The notes under the pieces: generated by a model | Databases searched by the model: none | Told to the model about the DNA's origin: nothing | What the model saw: the letters and a program-made list of their open reading frames with translations, nothing else | Source: Nematopogon swammerdamellus | Lineage: Eukaryota > Arthropoda > Insecta > Lepidoptera > Adelidae | Assembly (NCBI GenBank): GCA_946902875.1 | Contig: OX336355.1 | Coordinates: 7,585,347-7,649,346 of the forward strand | Direction: 5' to 3' | DNA length: 64,000 bases | Made by a program: the position numbers and the translations under genes | Part shown: positions 53,464 through 63,903 of the stretch, one piece after another | Layout: each line of letters begins with the position of its first letter | How positions within the stretch are numbered: position 1 is the first letter of the stretch

Positions 53464-53829
53464 TAATGCTATGAATGAATGAAGAATAAACAGTTTTCTT
53501 CTTGTAAATCAGTATTTTAATATTTTTAATCAATTATTTCACTATCCTGTATCCGGTCGGATACTGTCAACTATCCGGCCGGATACCGGATAGTAAAAAA
53601 ATTGCCGGATAGGCCGGATACCGGATAGTAACTCTAATTTCAAGTATATTAATTACATTTCTGTCATTTACTCGTGTTGCTTCCGGGCTCGGATTCCATA
53701 TAAAACTGTACGTCCGTTCCCATAAACAGCTGCATCAGCACAGCGACGCGCTTGGGCAAGGGGTGGTCCCCAGAAGTTTAGATCGGCAATAATTTACCGA
53801 AGGATTTTGCAAATAACTTACCTGGGCAC

Positions 53830-54548
53830 TAAACCTTCTCTAAGTATCTCATCATCGTCATCATCATCAGCCTGTATCGGTCCACTGCTGGACATAGGCC
53901 TCTCCCAAGGCACGCCACCACACGCGGTCTTCCGCTCTTCTCATCCATCCACTCCCGGCTACCTTTTTTAGGTCATCTGTCCACCTAGCCGGGGGGCGTC
54001 CCACGCTACCGCGTTTGCTTGTACGTGGCCTCCATTCGAGCACCCGTCTCCCCCATCGGTTGTCGGGTCTACGACAGATGTGCCCAGCCCACTGCCACTT
54101 CAGCTTGCTTATTTTCTTAGCAACGTCGACTACCTTAGTTCTTTGACGTATCACGTCGTTACGGATTTTATCGGTAAAAGAAATGCCGAGCATTGCTCTT
54201 TCCATAGCTCGCTGAGCGACTTAAATTAAATTTGTGGACCAGGCCCATCGTCAGGGTCCACGTTTCCGCTCGTTACGTCATTACTGGCAGAACGCACTGA
54301 TTGAAAACCTTCGTCTTCAATGACTGTGGGATGGAGGATGAAAAGATGTGGCGGAGTTTCCCAAATGCCGCCCAGCCTAGCTGAGTCCTTCTGTTGGCCT
54401 CCTTGTCAAAGTTGTGCTTCCCTAGTTGGATGGTTTGTCCAAGATAGACATAATTCTGCACAACTTCGAGGGTCGCCTCTCCAACTGTTACGTGCCCCGG
54501 GACGACAAGTATCTCAACCAATAGCCGATAGGAAGGTAGATTGATTTT
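53830..54548 (-). pseudogene. RTE-like LINE 3' relic (reverse transcriptase C-terminus)
   Basis: Minus-strand pieces read VQNYVYLGQTIQLGKHNFDK, KTKVFNQCVLPVMT, and after a break [49 protein letters not shown]. This is the C-terminus of RTE-type reverse transcriptases. A frame break lies near 54206-54272. The 3' tail ends in (GAT)n-like repeats at 53848-53866. The 5' end is cut where a SINE begins (about 54550). Confidence 0.85.
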
Positions 54549-54555
54549 ACCGTGT

Positions 54556-54877
54556 ACCGTGTGGGGCCGGTACTTCAAAAGAATAGCCCCACTGCATCTC
54601 TCCCCGTGTATGTCGTAAAAGGCGACTAAGGGATATGACTCCCTTCTTATATTACTAGGTGGTAGGGTTTAACCCGCCTGGGTTGGTACCACCGCACTGA
54701 ATGAAAGGTCGGTCGAAACGGCTATGTAAATAGTTTGTGTTTTCCGTCCAGTTCAGCGTAGCCGGCACGACCGAAGGGAAGCACTGACGTGGCACCAAGT
54801 TCACCCGGTGTTATGGGCTGACATCACGGATGTGATGTAGGTGATGTAGCCAACCGTGTCAGTTCCATAAAAAAAAA
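54556..54877 (+). mobile_element. SINE family A with a third type of head
   Basis: Starts gtggggccggtacttcaaaa, then gtaaaaggcgactaagggat, and joins the common body actaggtggtagggtttaac through agttccataaaaaaaaa. It truncates the RTE-like relic on its left and ends about 20 nt before the 54897 exon. Confidence 0.8.
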
Positions 54878-54896
54878 CATATGTGTGGTGTTTTAG

Positions 54897-54980
54897 GCTG
54901 GCAGTGGCAGCACTCCTATGTCCAGAGATGCGTCAACATGTGGGATGAGGGATGCGTCAACGGACAACTCGCGGGCTCCG
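54897..54980 (+). CDS. second exon of the secreted protein: two-cysteine module 1
   Basis: 28 codons, phase 1-1, between gtgttttag and CTCCG|gtatat. Joined to the signal-peptide exon it reads GWQWQHSYVQ and then RCVNMWDEGCVNGQLAGSG. The module recurs almost unchanged at 63490-63548. Two cysteines seven residues apart suggest a disulfide or a repeat peptide. A SINE ends only about 20 nt before the exon. Function unknown. Confidence 0.75.
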
Positions 54981-55722
54981 GTATATTACAAATAACATCA
55001 ACCCTTTGCTTTCCAGCTACCTATCTTCCTTCTAGCTGGTCCTTCTTCGCAAGACCTTATAACAACATAGACGGTTGTGTATAATAAATTGGGTTTGCTA
55101 ATGAGCAATCTCCATGCAAGACTCCATACTCACCAGACAGATCCATACTCACCTACTGATCAATGTCGGCAAGACAGATGGCAGTATTAAAAATCTGTCA
55201 AGTGCGAGTTTTACTCGCGCGCGGAGGTTTTGCGTATCTATCTGCTATCAATAATATCCGCCTTTCCGCTCAGGTGGCATGGTCTTCGAATTTTAATTTC
55301 GAAGATATGGAGGACGATCAGAGAGAAGCCTCAATGACGTCGATAGCAATTTACGGTGGGAAAATGACAGCACCTCAATGAGGTCGTTGGCAATTTAACA
55401 ACAAACAACAAAAACTTATTTATTGTACCAAAAACAAGATTTACATATGTACTTATACAATTTTCTTAAATCTAACTTGTCATTCATTCATTACTTAAAC
55501 GCTACTTATCTCCTCCAATTTACAGAAGAAACAGTAAGTACTTGAAGTTAAATACATGAAAATACAGTAGGGCCAACGAGAGCATACCTTGTTGTGTTCA
55601 CTTAATTTTGTACACTTGTGCCTAAACTGGCCCAATTGGCCGTCTTATAGGCATTCGTTATTTTACCATTTTAAAATCTAGGATCTAATCTAATATCTAC
55701 CTTCTTCTTTCAATCAAACTTA

Positions 55723-55789
55723 CATGTGTGTGTGTTTGTGTTTGTGTGAGGGTGTGTGTGTGTGTGCGGGTGAGCGCGCGCGCGCGTGT

Positions 55790-55826
<37 letters not shown>
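55723..55826 (+). repeat. (GT)n microsatellite with a (GC)n interruption
   Basis: gtgtgtgtgtgtgtg runs broken by gagcgcgcgcgcgcgtgtag; more than 100 bp long. Alternating purine-pyrimidine throughout. Confidence 0.9.
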
Positions 55827-55829
<3 letters not shown>

Positions 55830-56171
55830 GTAAGAAGTGATGGGATGGGACAAAAAAGAGTTCACATTCAGTCAGAGAATACATAATGTCTGAACAGATA
55901 GCACTATCAGTCTAGTTTCCCATGAAAAAGAAGTACATATCTATTTATATTAGAATATTGGAATTTATCTTTTTCTTTTTCTCCTCAGAATATATGAATA
56001 TTTAAAAAGAAAAAGAAAAACATTTAGAATATTAGGTATATATTAGAATATTTGACTTTGTTCTTTATTTGATTTTAATTGTATTTATTTATTTATGATT
56101 TTTTTTTTTTTTTTTCACTCACATAAATATACTATAATTAATACTATAAGAAGTGTGTTTTACTTATATAA

Positions 56172-57717
56172 AATACTAGCTGAGCCCGCGGCTCCGCTCG
56201 CGTGAAATTCGTATTCCAAAGAAGAATGTAAGTAACTAAGGGCGAGGCCGAAGGCCGAGCTGCGTTCAGGTAATCGATAAACCTTCTTAAAGAAAGTAAC
56301 TAACTAAGGGCGAGGCCGAAGGCCGAGCTGCTTTCAGGTAAACGATAAACCTTTCTCAAATAAAGGAAGTAAGTAAGGGCGAGGCCGAAGGCCGAGCTGC
56401 GTTCAGGAAGACGATAAACCTTCTGGAAGAAAGGAAGGAACTAAGTGTGAGGCCGAAGGCCGAGCTGCGTTCAGGTAAACCAAAAACCCTCTTCCGCCTT
56501 CGGGCCTCGCCCTTATAGACTTCCTTTCTTCGATAGAATATAATATAGTTTACTCAATCTATTTATTTCATAAAAATAAAAAAGTAATATTAATAACTAA
56601 AGAATTAAACCTACCTAACAAACATTAAAATAACTATCAAAACGGGCATTTTCAAATGTTCTTAGAGCACTTGCGGCATTACCCCGCTGGATGGCAAGGC
56701 TTACCCTTTGAATGAAGTACATAAGCCCTTGATGACGGGACACCAGTTGCGTCAACCAGCTCAAGCCTCTTTTGGCTTCACTGCTCCACGGACCGAGGGT
56801 TTCAACCGCAAACGCAACAAATTCGAAATCTTGAATTATATTTCTATATTTGCTGCGTTTGATGCTCTCCGCCCCAGCCTCGGCCGCGCCAGCCGCTCTT
56901 GAAGATGTCCTAACGTGACTTGGAGCCAATGTGAGAACAAAAGTGGCGTCCCACATCAAAGAACTACCCTTAGACCATGGCACTAAGGTGATAGCATCGG
57001 GCGTCTTTCCATCCAGCCGGGAATAACCGCGAGGTTCTAGGATGCACGGTATATTTGCCGTTAGAAGCGTGGACTTTATAATAAAATTTAAATTAAATTA
57101 ACTCAATCTTAATATTAATTAACTTTATTCGAGATGGTTTAGCTTCTTCCTGAACGCAGCTCGGCCTTCGGCCTCGCCCTTAGTTACTTGCTTTCTTCGA
57201 GATGGTTTATCATTTGTCAGAACGTAGCTCGGCCTTCGGCCTCGCCTTAGTTGCTTACTTTCTTCAAGATGGTTTAGCTTCTTCCTGAACGCAGCTCGGC
57301 CTTCGGCCTCGCCCTTAGTTACTTGCTTTCTTCGAGATGGTTTTTCAATTATCCGAACGTAGCTCGGCCTTCGGCCTCGCCTTAGTTACTTACTTTCTTC
57401 AAGATGGTTTAGCTTCTTCCTGAACGCAGCTCGGCCTGCGGCCTCGCCCATAGTTACTTACTTTCTTCGAGAAGGTTTATGGTCTTCCAGAATAGAGCTC
57501 GGCCTTCGGCCTCGCCCTTAGTTACTTACTTTCTTCAAGAATGTTTTTCTTCTTCCTGAACTCAGCTCCGCCTTCCGCCTCGCCCTTAGTTACTTTCATC
57601 GAGAAAGAATATCGTTTACGTGAGCGCAGATCAGCCTTCGGGCCCGCCTTTAGTTACTTACCTTCTTTTTTTTAAATACGAATTTCACGCGAGCGAAGCC
57701 GCGGGCAACAGTTATAT
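56172..57717. mobile_element. 1.5-kb foldback element with inverted minisatellite arms
   Basis: The ends are inverted copies of gcccgcggct(c/t)cgctcgcgtgaaattcgta (56182-56213; complement at 57674-57708). The left arm has about 4 units and the right arm about 8 inverted units of a 65-70 bp repeat built on ggcgaggccgaaggccgagc. The arms enclose a unique centre with a protein-domain relic (56615-57075). Confidence 0.7.
56615..57075 (-). pseudogene. conserved repeat-associated domain (PD..T..PW motif) relic
   Basis: Minus strand open frame: IPCILEPRGYSRLDGKTPDA, ITLVPWSKGSSLMWDATFVL, TLAPSHVR, then KYRNIIQDFEFVAFAVETLG and IQRGNAASALRTF. I recognise this as the tail domain that recurs in many invertebrate repeat-derived ORFs, with spaced D, WD and KY..(I/L) residues reminiscent of a nuclease fold. 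I cannot assign the parent element. It lies between the arms of the foldback element. Confidence 0.6.
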
Positions 57718-57769
57718 AAATTTTATTGCACCAATGACAGCGACATAACTTCGACTTTCAATTATTATT

Positions 57770-58480
57770 TTTATTTATCAAACAATTTGTCACCGGCCAG
57801 CTCACGTCGAGATGACAGTTCTCCGTTGTCAACATGACATTTAAAATAGTTTTTTACCTTTACTTTGGATTACGTGATTTTTATTATATTTTTTAATTAT
57901 TATGTTCATCCGGGATATACACTGTCACTATAAAAAGTTTCGTCAAATTCTGTTCAGTGGTTTTTGCGAGATGCGCGTACAAATAGACATTTTTGCATTT
58001 ACGATTTTATGATATGTATAGAAAGAATAGATATGTATAGACCATTGTGTTCAAGTTATAAAAAACCGTTTAAAAAGAAGAACTGTCATTTTCGTTGTAT
58101 CTACTTATTTTTAAATTTCGAATGAATATTTTATTCAAATTGTATTTGCTGACAGTTCTCAAGATATAATTATGCACTTTGGACTACGTGATTTTAAACG
58201 CGCAATAATGTTTATAATTGTTAATTTTTTTTTTTATTTTTGTTATTTTTTTTTACGTATTATGTTAACCCGGCATATAAACTGCCACTATACAAAGTTT
58301 CGTCTAATTCCGTTCAGTGGTTTTTGCGTGATGCGCGTACAGACAAACAAACAAACAAACAAAAATTTTAAAAACTGTTCTAACATGTTCAGTATCTCAT
58401 TTTAAGCCACCCTGGTTAGTTTTTTTCCGAATACATTCAATGTACAGACTTTCTTACCTCTACGATTTTATTATATGTAT
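57770..58480 (+). repeat. two successive copies of a LINE/SINE 3' end
   Basis: agtttcgtcaaattctgttc and gtggtttttgcgagatgcgc near 57940-57985 recur at 58292-58340 as agtttcgtctaattccgttc and gtggtttttgcgtgatgcgc, followed by (acaa)n. The LINE's 3' end lies just right of the second copy. Confidence 0.6.
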
Positions 58481-58550
58481 AGATAGTGTTTGATACACTT
58501 GATACACTTGAGGAAATATTTAGTTACATTATATTTTTAATTTGTCTATA

Positions 58551-61415
58551 TCATCTCATTATAGATAGTAGGTCCTCTGCCTCTATAAATTTTATATTCA
58601 ATAACCAATCATATACTACTTTTTTAAATTTATGACTGCTTAGTAAACCAATTGAACAAATTTTATCAATTTCTTTATATAAGAATGGTGCCAAAAACCA
58701 AATGAAGCGTTGACCGAAAGTGGTAGATGCAGCAGGCACAGAAATTTGCAGAGCGTGCCGTGTGTTGTGCCGGTGGGATTGTACCTTCTCAATGTTCTGA
58801 TGTAGGTGAGCTTGTTTAATGGCTGCGGCAATGAATAGTTTACGTATACTTAAAAAGCGGCACTCTTTTAGCAGGTCATGAGTGGGGTACCTGAAAGGTT
58901 TTTTTAACATTACTCTTAGAATAACCCGTTGGGCTCTCTCTAGTAAAATTAGATGCGATTTGGCGGCTCCTCCCCAACATGTGATGCAATATGTCAATCG
59001 CGATTGGCACAAGGCTAGGTAAATAGTTTTTAGGAGCTGAGTATCCGCTATGTTTCTAAGACCCTTAAAAACGTAGATTAATTTCCTTGTTTTTCTGGCT
59101 AGTGAGAGTAAATGTGTGTCCCAGCACAATCTATAATCTAATTGTAGACCCAGATATTTTATAATTTTTACTTGTTCTAAACTGTAACAGTCACACTGGC
59201 TGTTACTTCCAAAATTATAGTTTGTGCATGTATGTATTTTTAAGAAAACGTTCTCGACTGGAAGTGAGGATTTGTTTATACAAAAACAGATAAATTTAGT
59301 TTTGTCTGCATTAAGTGTTAAGAGGTTTCGATCGAGCCATTTTTTTAGTTGAACAATTCCTCTTTCTGCAAGTATAGAAGCCTCGTTCCACGAGGAGGCA
59401 GTAAACACTAGGGCTGTGTCATCAGCAAAGGTGACGATCTTACACCCAGGGATCTGTTGTGTGCACAAATCGTTTATATACATGATGAAAAGCAGCGGTC
59501 CCAAAACACTTCCTTGTGGAACGCCAAATAAGATATTACTTTCCTTACTATGAGTATCACCGATTTTAACTTTTTGGCTTCTCTTTGTAAGATATGATGT
59601 AAACCAATTTAATGGCAGACCTCTGATTCCATAGTGCCTTTCCATTTTACTCAATAATATGTGGACAGACACGGTATCGAAAGCCTTCGCAAGGTCCACA
59701 AAGACTCCGATGCTGCGTTGTCTGTTGTCGAGACTTTTGGAGATATGGTTAGTGAGATCACGGACTGCATCCTCTGTCGACTTCTTTTTTTGAAAGCCGA
59801 ACTGATTTCCTGATATTAGGTTGTTGGACTCCAGGAACTTGCTCAGGCGATTTTTTACTACCTTTTCTAATATTTTAGCCAAGATGCGTAGAAGAGATAT
59901 TGGCCTGTAGTTTGAACTTAGTTTTTTGTCTCCATTCTTAAATATGGGGCATACCAAGGCTTTTTTAAAATTCGCAGGAAACGTTCCGGTCGAAAAACTC
60001 AAATTTATAATATGTGTGAGGGGTTCCGAGATAAAGGTGATGGTTTGTTTTATAAATTGAGATGTCAACTGGTCGCATCCTGCTGCGCTGCCACCCCTAA
60101 GTTTTCGTACGATAGTGAAAATTTCACTATAATCAGTGGGTTTCAAGTAAAAAGAGTTTGAGTTCTTGGCAGAACATTTGATTTTTTTGGCTAAATCATG
60201 TTCTGATGTTTTCAGGGTATCTAGTGTTTTTGTAGCTAAGTTACTGCCAACTGAGCAGAAGTATTCATTAACTGAGTTTACTGAACTGAGGTGATCGCTA
60301 CATATACTAAGTAGGTCAGTCGGTACAGTATTGGATTTCACTGGAAGGTATGCCGCTTCTTTTATGATTTGCCATGTTCTTTTAGGGTCATTTGCGTTTT
60401 TTTCTAGATCCCCTTTCAAGTACAATTCTCTGGCCGCTCTAGTGGCTCTGTTACAGATGTTTCTGTACTTTTTATAGTAAATTTGTAGTTCCACGTCATG
60501 CTTATTTTTCCTGGCACGCAGGTGTAAGCGATCGCGTTTAGCAATGCATTTAATAACTCCAGGTGTGATCCAGCTTTTCAGGTTTATTTTATTTCTGGGT
60601 ACTATCTTGTTGACAGTGTGTTGATTTTGTAGTTTCTGTAAGATATCTGTGAACTTTTCGACGGCTTCTTCAACATCTTGACACCCTAAAATATCATTCC
60701 AGCTGTAGTTTTCTAATGTTTTTTGTATAGATTCATAATTAATAATTTTTACGAGACGTTTGTTATTTTGATTTACTTTATGTTCATTACTGGAGCCGAC
60801 TGATATTAATACGGGAAAATGGTCAGTAATAGCCGTTTGACATATGATTGCGGTAGCTTCGGCTTTACTACGTACCATTATGTGGTCAAGACATGCATTT
60901 GCCCTTGTAGGTTTGGTAATAGCGGCGACGAGTCCGTGTTCCGCAAGAAGACATAGGTATGACTCAGCACTGTTATCTGTAGTTTCTTCGCAGATATCTA
61001 TATTTATATCACCTGCTAATATAACTTCAGATTTGGAGTTATTTGCACGAAGTAAATTACTGAGAGATTCGAGGAAGTTATCTGTGTTTGCAAAGCTGGG
61101 TGGTCTATAAATGGCTATAATTGAGGTGTTATTACCTACTTCCAATTTAAGACAATTTGAATCCATAATTTTCGGCTCAGATACAAGTACGGAAAGAGAG
61201 TTTTTTACATACACCACTATCCCATCGCTTTTGTTGAAGTGTCTGGTTGTACAGTATGCGTTGTATCCGCTTATCTGCTTTGGCTGAAATGTATGAATGT
61301 TGTTAATCCAACATTCTGTTAGTATGATAACATCTAAATCAATGGTCATTCGGTTTAAGAGTACGGTTAGGTTTTCAAAATTTTTGTTTATGCTTCTGAT
61401 GTTTTGGCAGAGCAT
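58551..61415 (-). CDS. LINE ORF2: endonuclease-reverse transcriptase (CR1/Rex/Jockey-like)
   Basis: 954 codons without a stop. The N-terminus is an apurinic-type endonuclease: SINKNF, TECW (E34), GDINID (135-140), and TDHFPV (197-202) with the D-H pair. The reverse transcriptase follows: GFQKKKSTEDAV, FVDLAKAFDTV, GVPQGSVLGPLLF, TFADDTALVF (F663-D666), then a C-terminal AP-type tail with CITCWGGA. The frame stays open upstream of this Met to 61613, so the true start may be earlier. All catalytic residues seen are intact. It lies in an intron of the secreted-protein gene, antisense to it. Confidence 0.93.
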   Translation of the reverse strand: MLCQNIRSINKNFENLTVLLNRMTIDLDVIILTECWINNIHTFQPKQISGYNAYCTTRHFNKSDGIVVYVKNSLSVLVSEPKIMDSNCLKLEVGNNTSIIAIYRPPSFANTDNFLESLSNLLRANNSKSEVILAGDINIDICEETTDNSAESYLCLLAEHGLVAAITKPTRANACLDHIMVRSKAEATAIICQTAITDHFPVLISVGSSNEHKVNQNNKRLVKIINYESIQKTLENYSWNDILGCQDVEEAVEKFTDILQKLQNQHTVNKIVPRNKINLKSWITPGVIKCIAKRDRLHLRARKNKHDVELQIYYKKYRNICNRATRAARELYLKGDLEKNANDPKRTWQIIKEAAYLPVKSNTVPTDLLSICSDHLSSVNSVNEYFCSVGSNLATKTLDTLKTSEHDLAKKIKCSAKNSNSFYLKPTDYSEIFTIVRKLRGGSAAGCDQLTSQFIKQTITFISEPLTHIINLSFSTGTFPANFKKALVCPIFKNGDKKLSSNYRPISLLRILAKILEKVVKNRLSKFLESNNLISGNQFGFQKKKSTEDAVRDLTNHISKSLDNRQRSIGVFVDLAKAFDTVSVHILLSKMERHYGIRGLPLNWFTSYLTKRSQKVKIGDTHSKESNILFGVPQGSVLGPLLFIMYINDLCTQQIPGCKIVTFADDTALVFTASSWNEASILAERGIVQLKKWLDRNLLTLNADKTKFICFCINKSSLPVENVFLKIHTCTNYNFGSNSQCDCYSLEQVKIIKYLGLQLDYRLCWDTHLLSLARKTRKLIYVFKGLRNIADTQLLKTIYLALCQSRLTYCITCWGGAAKSHLILLERAQRVILRVMLKKPFRYPTHDLLKECRFLSIRKLFIAAAIKQAHLHQNIEKVQSHRHNTRHALQISVPAASTTFGQRFIWFLAPFLYKEIDKICSIGLLSSHKFKKVVYDWLLNIKFIEAEDLLSIMR

Positions 61416-61510
61416 TTTGAACTTGGATTTATTTGATATGTGTTCGTTACACCATTCGGGTTGTGTTACTATGACCGAATTTATGGATGAGATGTTTTCA
61501 ATATCTTTTT

Positions 61511-62119
61511 CTATTTCACTATTGAAATCGCCTTTCCTGAGAATAAGTAAGTGTGCTGTGTAGCGATAGTTAGAATGATAAAGAGTGCAAGGAGTAGAAT
61601 GAGTAAGTGTACGTTATTTATGACAGTAGTATTGGTATGAGTGTAAGAATAAGGAGTTTGATGTTGTAATGATCTAATGAGAACGCATAATGTATGGTAT
61701 TTGTATGTGTATGTAATATTTAATTCACCGACGTCATAACACAATTTAGCTAAATAGCACCAACTGTGCGTTGGTATTAAGTATAAACTATAAGTAGGTA
61801 TTTTTAATAAGTTAGTTTCGTAACAAATATAAACAATTATGATAATAAGACATATAAAATAAAGTAGTGGAGTTTCTTTAGTTTTAACTATTCTGTGGTT
61901 CGATAGGATTTGGAGTTGTTGCGGGTAGTTGCAGGTTTCGTCGCGATCACCTCGGTCGAACTTGTAGAGTGTTTTTTTGGTAGATCGAATAGGTGTGCGT
62001 GATCGCCACACAAACACAAGTCTTCGCGTACACTGGCGACAACAACTTTTGGTTTGAATATTATTAAACGACTTATGGTAATAAAATATTTTTTTAGGAA
62101 GTGTTGTTGGAGCTTTCAT
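61511..62119 (-). other. LINE inter-ORF region with an extra open frame
   Basis: 202 open codons overlapping the end of ORF1 by 26 nt in another frame and overlapping the start of the ORF2 open frame. It encodes two hydrophobic stretches (LLYFICLIIIIVYICY and LLILLLALFIILTIA). Composition is AT-rich and no family is recognised; it may be chance. Confidence 0.2.
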
Positions 62120-62975
62120 TACTGGGAAAAAACTTATCCAGATCTTTTTCGTGCTTAATTATCCAGGCCTTATCTTCCTTGGATTCTGATTTCTTAACAT
62201 ACACTTGTCCGTTTTTAGCCCAGGCAAACTTCCAACCGTTTGCTTTAGTGTTTTTTTTCGCAGTTGAAAGGAGTTGTTTTCGCCTCTGAGTCAAAAGGTG
62301 ATTTATGAACACCGGCGACTCCGTTTGGTCCTGTAGAGTTAGGTTACTTGATTTGAGATCCCTCTTCCATCTCGCGCTCTTAATGAAGTCTTTGCACTTT
62401 TCTTCCGACAAAAATTTTACAATAATAGCTCTGTTTGGTTTCTTTCCATTTTCGCGACTTATAGCCGATATTTGGTCCAATTTAAAGTCAGTTTTTATGG
62501 CTTTGGCTACTTTTTCGACGATCTTATTCAGGTCTTCTTCGACGGTGATTGGTATTCCCTTAATCTCCAACGATGTTGAAAGCAATTCTTGCTTGAGATC
62601 TTCGTTTTCTATTTGAATATGGCTCAATTTATGTTTTACTTCTTCTCCGATGGATTGCTTTTCCAGTTTCTTTATTTTCGCTGAGTGTTCAGTTATCTGT
62701 TTTTCTAGGCTATCATATTTTTCGTTTAAGAAGTCGCATAGTTTTTTGTATTCGACGTAGTTTTTCAGTATTTCCTCTTGTTTTATGAGGATTTTCGAGA
62801 TGTCTGCTTGCATTTTAGCAAATGAATCGGCACTCACTATGATTGTCGCAGCTGACTCCTTCGAGACTGAGTTAGGAATAGATTCGGTGGACGTGGTTGG
62901 CGTTAGGTTTTTTGCAGCAAGCCTGGAGGCGGCCATTCCTGATCTTGTGAGGGGAAGATCTATCGCCGGAGACAC
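62094..62975 (-). CDS. LINE ORF1: coiled coil plus FP25K-like RNA-binding domain
   Basis: 293 codons. Residues ~60-140 are a charged coiled coil (LEKQITEHSAKIKKLEKQ). The C-terminal half (EIKGIPITVEEDLNKIVEKV ... VFINHLLTQRRKQLLSTAKK ... GWKFAWAKNGQVYVKK) has the pattern of the Baculo_FP family, common in ORF1 of insect CR1-like LINEs. No zinc knuckle or PHD finger was seen. It stands about 480 nt before the ORF2 open frame. Confidence 0.85.
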   Translation of the reverse strand: MSPAIDLPLTRSGMAASRLAAKNLTPTTSTESIPNSVSKESAATIIVSADSFAKMQADISKILIKQEEILKNYVEYKKLCDFLNEKYDSLEKQITEHSAKIKKLEKQSIGEEVKHKLSHIQIENEDLKQELLSTSLEIKGIPITVEEDLNKIVEKVAKAIKTDFKLDQISAISRENGKKPNRAIIVKFLSEEKCKDFIKSARWKRDLKSSNLTLQDQTESPVFINHLLTQRRKQLLSTAKKNTKANGWKFAWAKNGQVYVKKSESKEDKAWIIKHEKDLDKFFPSNESSNNTS

Positions 62976-63079
62976 GTTGCCGTCAGGAGTTACGCAACAG
63001 GGTCCCTTGAATTCTGTCCTAGCTTTTTTGTAGCGTAGAATTGTAGAATTGAGCGGCTATAACAATGCAATGTATAAAA

Positions 63080-63355
63080 GCCGGTGGCGCCGTCTATTTT
63101 TCAATAGTGTGACTAATCGATTTTATTATACGTTTCTTGTATGAGGGCCCCCCTTAATTTTTAACATTTTCTTATTTTTCTTATTTGTTGTTTTATCCGC
63201 CATAGTAACGCATATTCTGTGAAAATTTCAACGGGCTACCTATTACGGTTCAAGAGATACAGCCCTCGGACAGACGGACGGACGGACGGACGGACGGCGG
63301 AGGCTTAGTAATAGGCTTCCGTACGGGATACGGAAACCTAAAAAGGAAAAAATAT
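63080..63355 (-). repeat. interspersed repeat family C, reverse copy
   Basis: cccccttaatttttaacatt, tccgccatagtaacgcatat, gacggacggacggacggacg, and taggcttccgtacgggatac. Confidence 0.7.
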
Positions 63356-63449
63356 TACCTTAAGATTACCTTAACATTACCATTACATTAAGATAGAGAT
63401 AGAACTATAAAATTCCTGTATACGTATATTGCTATAAACTATTAAAAAG

Positions 63450-63548
63450 GTGGTGATGACAACTATCTAAATGGCGGCTTCAACCCGGGCAAGAGATGCG
63501 TCAACATGTGGGACGAGGGATGTGTCAACGGACAACTCGCAGGCTCCG
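63450..63548 (+). CDS. third exon of the secreted protein: two-cysteine module 2
   Basis: 33 codons, phase 1-1, ending CTCCG|gtaaat. It reads GGDDNYLNGGFNPGK followed by the same RCVNMWDEGCVNGQLAGSG as module 1. The acceptor (attaaaaag) is pyrimidine-poor, so the exact start is less certain than the end. The last codon is left open in phase 1, so the gene continues beyond the right edge. The 8.5-kb intron before it holds the LINE and the foldback element. Confidence 0.7.
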
Positions 63549-63903
63549 GTAAATCTAATATGTCTATGCAAAATTTTATTTATTACTAACTTTCATCCCG
63601 CGGCTTCGCTTGCGTGAGTTTATTTTGAAAAATGTATTAAGCATTCGCTAAGTAGGATCGTCGGGACCTTCATGCAAAATTGCAGATTCAGAGATGGCAC
63701 GGATCTGCCGTTTAAGAGTAACAAGCAAACGAACATACAGACTCCGCCTCTTTTTCTCGACAACAACAGGCAGTGAAGCGGCTCAATAATTGAAGGAGCA
63801 GTCATGAAATGGAGGTCTGAACCTACGTGTCACCTAACTGACACAACACTTGCTTACAGTAAAGGCTGATCGCACGGTGGATAAGTTTAACGAAAAAATT
63901 TTG

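Larger units (their letters stand above)
58492..63050 (-). mobile_element. near full-length CR1/Rex-like LINE with both ORFs open
   Basis: It contains ORF1, a 480-nt spacer and ORF2. The 3' end carries two tandem copies of AAGTGTATC (minus strand; 58492-58509) instead of poly(A), a habit of CR1/L2-type elements. The 5' end is judged to lie between about 62990 and 63060, just before a degraded repeat copy at 63080-63355. Intact ORFs suggest recent insertion. Clade assignment is inferred from motifs. Confidence 0.82.
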
